Shown here one piece after another: positions 58,412 through 64,000 of a DNA stretch of 64,000 bases. This DNA comes from Rhododendron vialii (taxonomy: Eukaryota > Streptophyta > Magnoliopsida > Ericales > Ericaceae). Positions within the stretch are counted from its first letter, which is position 1. Each line of letters starts with the position of its first letter. The notes under the pieces were generated by a model. It was given only the letters and a program-made list of their open reading frames with translations. It was not told the DNA's origin and made no database searches. Made by a program: the position numbers and the translations under genes. The DNA is taken from NCBI RefSeq assembly GCF_030253575.1, contig NC_080559.1, positions 35,716,501 through 35,780,500 on the forward strand. The letters are read 5' to 3'.

Positions 58412-59595
58412 TCAGAAGCTCACAGGGCTTTCTGGATCATTGAGAGATGCCATGGCACTTTCAATCTTTATCTTCAAGAGTTCTCTTTCCTCCTCATCAG
58501 CCTGAAAATAGGATTCAAACACATATATAGTAAAAAAAAAACATTGGAATTAATGAAGCGATGACCTTGAGAATTGGGAGTTAGTTAACCTGTCAAATGT
58601 ATGTTCATATAACGCTAGTATTAGTTTAACAAGTGACTTTTGTTTTTAGGAAAGTAATTTAACAAAAAACTCCATTGGGTGGATATAACACTGTTCAATT
58701 TAGGTTTTGAGAGAGATTTTTAAGAGTAATGAGTAGAGAGAGATAAATAGATAGAGAAAATTTATTAAAAATCATGCGCAAAAATTTTGAGTCTCTTAAA
58801 CGAATAAGCCCATACGTAAACTCTGGTGTTTATAATTAAATAAAGTGGAAAGAAAACTACACTCCGGTATTTGGGGTTGGGGTGACGCCTCCTTTCCTCC
58901 CTTTAGCTGGATTCTCGCCATTGAAGAACTCTAATCATTGAATAAAAACAAAACTAAAAAAATGCAACGATGTGTACACTTTTATTATAGTAGTCCATCA
59001 TCACATAGACCCCACAAACAACCCCTTTAATACTCTAGTAACTTTTCCTATGCATGATAAAACAATAATTCAAGAACAAGTCTCAACCGCCTGATTACTA
59101 TATTAATTCTCAAATTAGCAGATCTTTTCTTTGTGTGTCGTAAGTATCTGATTCTTGATACAGATGGATATAAAAAATACCATACTCCCAATTATGCAAT
59201 ATGTATCCGATACTAGATACTAGTTACGGAACAGAGGAGAGTAGACCAAATAGTAGGTTCCACCACTAGTTGTAGTTGTGTATGTGCGATTGAAACAGTG
59301 CGATTTGTAACGGCTTCCAATACATTTGTATTCGCAGTTGCATTTTAAAGTTGTGTCTGTAGCCTTGTCCTTTTAAGATATATAAATTACTCATTAAATT
59401 ATTTTAGACTCTTCTCTTTTCTTTATAAAAGTAAAATAAGAAGTTATGTAGACATGCTCATTTTTAGCGTTAGTGACGAGTTTTACCCCCTAATAAAAGT
59501 ACCTCGTATTCCGGTGTCGTCATTCGTTCAAAATAAAGAAAGCAAAAGACAACACTAATAACATATGATAAAAGCAGCAGCTGGAAATGATTCTT

Positions 59596-59626
<31 letters not shown>

Positions 59627-61055
59627 GGATTGGGAGGTCTCACTGACCTGGACGAAAACAGTTTTCAAAAGCCTGCCGGAGAAAGCAGTGATGTTGGCAG
59701 TAATGATTTTGAGCTTCAAAGACTCAAAAGCCTCACAAAGCTTAACCATCGTATCCCTTCTTTTGCAACACGTCACGCTTACCACCACTGTCTTCTCACC
59801 CATGTATGATACCCTCAACTGTTTCACCATTCATTCATTACCCCCACCAAATCAATTCATAATTCCACTATAATTAATTAATTAATAATTAACCAATCCA
59901 ATTACTACTACTAGTACAGTAATTAATTAATCCTAATTTTTAGTGGGGGAGAGATAGAGAGAGACCGAGACCACCCACCTCCAGATCTTCAACAGGAGAT
60001 GATGCCCTTGACCCTCTGGAATCGAAGCTCTGATGATCGGTTGTTCTCTTCTTCTTCGATCTCAACAACCCCGGCATCTCTTCTTCTAAATCATAAACAG
60101 AAGAGTTTTTCTTCTTCATTTTTCCGGATTCAAGATCCACTATCTCTGCTTGGATTCTCCTCTCTTGATCCTGCAATTCTTGTATGTAATCTATCGCGTC
60201 TTTGATTATTGACGCCTTGTCCATCTAAAACCCAAACCCAAGCACACATCATTAATCAAAATTCATTCACTGCCAACAAAATCATACATAACCAAAACAT
60301 AATTTGGTAATCAATTAGGTACTGTAATGAAAACATATATACAGTAGAAAACTATGGGGGGGGAAACTGGAAAGAAACATATATACTCTGTGCGTACGTA
60401 TCAAAATCTGAGTTTTCTATCTACTGAAATACTACTCCTATTTTCTTAATTTGATCGAGGAAACAAAATATGACACTGAATTTTCAATCTTTCTAAACAC
60501 GGCGGTGACAATTGCTCCCACATGTATAATTGGAAGAGGGGCAATAATTGACGGGGAGTTTACTAGTATTTTTTTTGTTTTTGTTTTTGTTTTTTTCCTT
60601 AATGAGAAGCTTATTGCTTTATTAAAAAAAGAAAGGTTGGTTGGTTGGTTGTGGGTGTCACCTTGCTGATGTTTGGGACCACTGATCTGAGTGCAAAGAG
60701 CCTCTCGTTGAGTTTCTTTCTCCTGTTCCTCTCAGACACAATGTTCTTTGAGGCCGCCGACGATTGAGCTCCGTCCGGCGAACTCGAGTCGTAGTACCCG
60801 GAAAAAGCCTCGTCCAATCCCCAGCTGTATGTATATATGTAATTATTTTGGAAGGAATATATCATCAGTCAAGTTGATGTTTTGAATTGATAGGAAATTC
60901 AGTTACCAATCGAAGCTACATTTTTTAGTACAGAAGACAGTAGTAGTATCAAATTTTGTTGTGGGTTGAAATTGTTTGTACCTGTCAAATTCTTCTGTTT
61001 GGAGGAACATATTGGTTTCCCAGTAGTGCTTGTATTCATCACCAATGTTTTCCAT
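58412..61055 (-). CDS. bHLH35: bHLH transcription factor, bHLH35-like
   Basis: Nuclear transcription factor closest to Arabidopsis bHLH35. Five coding exons, 60982-61055, 60662-60824, 59979-60224, 59648-59818 and 58412-58501, join in phase and give 247 residues. The N-terminus is short and acidic with [18 protein letters not shown]. The basic region [13 protein letters not shown] (55-67) carries E56, R57 and R60, the E-box contacts, with Asn52 at the usual His/Lys position. The helix-loop-helix covers [20 protein letters not shown] and AIDYIQELQ, extended by a heptad-like [15 protein letters not shown]. Exon 4 encodes an ACT-like dimerisation fold ([18 protein letters not shown], then [17 protein letters not shown]). 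The C-terminus [20 protein letters not shown] matches the family. Start chosen as the first ATG after a TATA box at 61175-61182. Family call very secure. Confidence 0.94.
59599..59622. repeat. (GA)n microsatellite in bHLH35-like intron 4
   Basis: A perfect GA run about 25 bp downstream of the exon 4 donor. Confidence 0.85.
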
Positions 61056-61174
61056 GGTGTCTCTAGCTAAGAGAGAGAGAGAGAGAAGAGAGAGTTGAGA
61101 TTAAGAAACAATATTGGGTGATGCTTTTCTTGGATGTGTGACTTCTCTCTCTCTCTCTCTCTGGAAATCGGGGG

Positions 61175-61182
61175 CTTTATAG
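61175..61182 (-). promoter_or_regulatory. TATA box of bHLH35-like gene
   Basis: On the gene strand the motif is CTATAAAG, 120 bp upstream of the ATG, followed 12 bases later by a (GA)n/(CT)n tract (61144-61163), a typical plant core promoter arrangement. Confidence 0.7.
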
Positions 61183-61244
61183 GCAAATCGGGATGGTGAA
61201 ATAGTGTAGTAGTAGTTAAATAGTAATGGAGGGGGATTTGGCCC

Positions 61245-61602
61245 GTTCGGACAAATAAGTCACAGTAATTTATTTTTTATTCTTATTTAATTTTTTTTGT
61301 ATAATTTGGCTTATTGTCATTTTTTTTTGGAGATTATTGCATCATCATGACAAGAGGAATCTAAAAAGTTAAAATTTTTGACCGAAATCTAATTTTTTTT
61401 TAATAAAGACAAAAAAATTGACTTATTGATTTTTTTTCGTCTTTATTCAAAAAAAATTGGATTTCGGTCAAAAAAAATTACTTTTTAGATTCCTCTTGTC
61501 GTGAGGATGCAATAATTCCAAAAAAAATAACAATAAGCCAAGTGATACGAAAAAAATTTGAATAAGAACAAAAAATAAGTCAAAATGACTTATTTGTCCA
61601 AA
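61245..61602. mobile_element. Long hairpin MITE upstream of bHLH35-like promoter
   Basis: Left end GTTCGGACAAATAAGTCA and reverse-complemented right end GTTTGGACAAATAAGTCA. The two arms pair along about 170 bp (GACAAGAGGAATCTAAAAAG against CTTTTTAGATTCCTCTTGTC; AAAGACAAAAAAATTGACTT near the loop). It lies about 63 bp upstream of the TATA box. Confidence 0.88.
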
Positions 61603-61969
61603 CACCCCTCAATTGCGAAAATACTGTAATAATAATGAGAGAGAGAGAGAGAGAAGGGATTATAGACCCACGTGGGATGGAGGTATTAGTTGGAGTAATA
61701 TACTAGTACTACTACTCCATTTGGGTGCTGCCTCGTTAGATTAGATAAAAAGAAACAAAGGGATCTTGACCGTATGTTGCAGAGTGGTCTGTGGTCTATG
61801 ATGCCGCGTAAAAGCGACATGTCTCCATTCTCCACCCCGAGATAGCCAGCCGTTCGCATCAGCTTATGCATTCCTTCCATATACACCGTCCATCGGTGAG
61901 AGATCCATTTAAAGTCAAGACTGATTTTCATATAAATTGACCTATTGACGGCGCCTGTAAAATTTCAAA

Positions 61970-62154
61970 TTTTTTTTTTTTCCACGGCGATATACATTAG
62001 CGGGATTTAGTGGAGGTGTTAGAGTTAGCACGGAGAGACCAGAAACTATCCATAGTCCTGGTCCCCTAAAGAGCCTGTCCTCTGTGGGGCTGGAACCTAA
62101 GACCTTCCACAAAGGGAAGGCAATGACTGACCAACTACACTAAGCAGTGATTGT
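61970..62154 (-). mobile_element. tRNA-derived SINE with 15-bp TSD
   Basis: On the minus strand the 5' part has an A-box-like TTAGTGTAGTTGGTCAG and a B-box-like GGTTCCAGCCC, and the element ends in an A tract of about 12 (61970-61982). The 15-bp duplication CTGTAAAATTTCAAA lies at 61955-61969 and 62155-62169. It is a SINE insertion, not a tRNA gene. Confidence 0.92.
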
Positions 62155-62714
62155 CTGTAAAATTTCAAACTTGAGACTTAAAAAAAACAAACTAATAAAG
62201 TTGCAAGCCTTACCCTCACACCGAACACTGAGGGTTTTTTCTAACAAGTTAACGAATGGAATTTGACAATTATTTATGCACTACATGATTTTGATAGCTG
62301 TTTAAAGTAACATAGTTAATAAATACAATTTTGCGAACAATAATTATGTACTTTCCAAATTATACGAACTGAATTAGTACTATTGAGAAAATGAAAATTG
62401 GATGGGGCCTTGCCATGGAATCCAAGGGTGATAAAGTACCTATTCCAATCTCTATTGGTCGAACACCACGCTATCAGTAGCATATGTGGTTTGTTCTCCT
62501 CCCTCTCCAGCGGTGACCAAGGTTTGAATCCCACAGTGAGTAAGTTTGAGATTTCAGCCTTTCAGGACTATGTGGATAGCCTCTAAGGCCCCATTGAGTA
62601 ACACACTAACACCCGTTAATCTCTCATTGATGTATATCGTTTGGCGAAAAAAAATCTCCATTGGTTGCTTGGTAGAGTGAGGGTGTGTTCCAATTCTACT
62701 AACTAAAATAAATA

Positions 62715-62996
62715 TTCCCTCCGTCCATTTTTAAGTGTCTTGCTTCGTAATTTCAACTTATTAAAAAGACATCATCATTACACATTTCACATCAACTTTT
62801 ACCTCAATTTTCTCTCTTTACCTTTAATGAAAACATCATCATTACATTTTTACTCACTAACTTTTCAAAATGGAATATATTTTTAGGGGCAAAATGAAAA
62901 AATCACCAATTTTTACCCACTAACTTTACAAAATGGACACTTATTAAGGGACAATCCAAAATAAAATATTGCACTCTAAAAAAGGGACGGAGGAAG
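62715..62996. mobile_element. Stowaway MITE with TA target site
   Basis: TA-flanked element with ends TTCCCTCCGTCCATTTTTAA and, reverse-complemented, CTTCCTCCGTCCCTTTTTTA, the hallmark of Tc1/mariner-derived Stowaway MITEs. The interior has two CATCATCATTACA copies. Confidence 0.9.
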
Positions 62997-62998
62997 TA

Positions 62999-64000
62999 CT
63001 TATTTTTAAAATAAATATTTATTATTAAAAATAATATATATTGTAAGAAAATGACCAGTCTCGTAAAACAAAAATAAGTATTAAAAAGATAAGAAATTTA
63101 GCGAGATGGGCCGCCTGGATAATTCAGGTTCCCTGTTTTATGTGGGGGCGTGTATTATTAGTCTACCAACGAGAATCGCACTTGTGTTGTGTTAGCCTAT
63201 TGGTCCAATAAATTTTGTTTTGGTCAAGCTGAAAATCGCCTGTTGGTCCAATATTGGCCATTGTGTTCCCTGTGCATTTCAGGTACACTTTTGTCAAACC
63301 TATGTTTATGCCATGACTTTTGTAATACGGTACGATATAATTTTTACGAGTCTTTTTTTCCCTTTTAATTTTTACGAGATTGGGGTATAATTTTTTCATA
63401 CCCATCAAAGCAAAATATGAACATGTAGGGCCCGCTCTAAGTCACATAATGCATGGGCGGGTACGAGCGGGAGCGCGAGTGTGAAAGCGTCTTAAAAAAA
63501 TCTTCCAAACAACTAAAATTCATGAGTGAAAGGATTGAGAAGGCGAGAGCGGAGCAAGGATTGAGAGCGAGGACAGAGACAATTTTAAAGGATTCTGTGG
63601 CTAAGGGCCGGCTCAAAACATTTGGAGCCCTAAAGCGAACATGGGCCATTTCACATTTGTTTATAATTTAAAGATTTTTTATTTTTTATTTTTCTGTCTC
63701 TTTTTGGTTCGTTTGTTTTGGATTTTGGTTATTTACTCCTCTTGGGACGATATTCAACTTTGATGTATTTAGCTGTTTTCTGATATAATAGAACTCCTAC
63801 CATTTTGGCAAAAAAAAACATGAGCGAGAGAATCACTTGCAGAAAGAATTAAGGACATAATTTTCACACCCCAATTTCTTATAAATATATTTTAGAATAT
63901 AATTTTTAGTAATTATAGTTACACACAGCACAATTTCGATCCAAATCACACACTCAAAAATAAATGTTAAATTGCATCCATGAGAAAAGAGAGCGCAAAA
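62999..64000. other. Right-end intergenic region, no gene seen
   Basis: AT-rich with no recognised gene. The plus-strand frame at 63453-63671 is Glu/Lys/Arg-rich and ends in GGCCGGCTCAAAACATTTGG, a phrase common in plant repeats, so it is not called. Confidence 0.4.

Noticed and set aside
62040-62150. tRNA-like A and B boxes
   Set aside because: The body continues for 185 bp, ends in an A tract and is flanked by a 15-bp duplication, so it is a SINE and not a tRNA gene.
63453-63671. 72-codon charged frame at the right end
   Set aside because: Ends in a phrase common in plant repeats and has no recognised domain.

Overview
The window is nuclear DNA of a flowering plant, most likely a eudicot. 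Its genes are split by GT..AG introns, the intergenic DNA is AT-rich, and there are many small plant transposons (hAT, Stowaway, MULE-like MITEs, tRNA-derived SINEs, solo LTRs). The recognisable proteins match Arabidopsis families closely. The species cannot be named from the sequence. There are no operons, CRISPR arrays or prokaryotic features. All functional names rest on remembered family sequences and motifs, because no search could be run.

Layout: (1) 200-1841, minus: CIA2-type CCT-domain regulator of plastid protein import; its last exon lies off the left edge. (2) 5781-16340, minus: remains of a DEAD-box RNA helicase of the RH10/DDX47/Rrp3 type. The two ends are preserved exon by exon, but no exons for motifs Ib-V were found, and the locus holds several transposons. 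(3) 19047-24679, plus: complete six-exon gene for a triple-KH RNA-binding protein, ortholog-like to PEPPER. (4) about 27590-37540: a segmental duplication in two copies, each with one small secreted protein gene (27794-28147 and 35202-35627, minus). Later insertions distinguish the copies; one is a hAT element inserted exactly at a TATA box. A truncated aspartic protease pseudogene (34221-35039) abuts copy B. (5) 38030-39308, plus: broken membrane-protein gene whose start was duplicated and then hit by a solo LTR. (6) 39847-40471, minus: LOB-domain (LBD23/24-like) transcription factor. (7) 42576-56606, plus: complete DNA ligase IV gene, 27 exons and 1155 codons, with a 7-nt microexon, an 83-bp duplicated decoy splice acceptor and a CT microsatellite against a splice donor. 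(8) 58412-61055, minus: bHLH35-type transcription factor with a visible TATA box and a long hairpin MITE just upstream.

The genes do not form one pathway. They are ordinary dispersed plant genes for plastid import regulation, RNA processing, transcription and non-homologous end joining. The most unusual material is the duplicated small secreted protein pair, whose signal peptides are almost identical while the cysteine pair sits at different places in the mature part. Next are the structural oddities in LIG4 introns and the decayed helicase locus.
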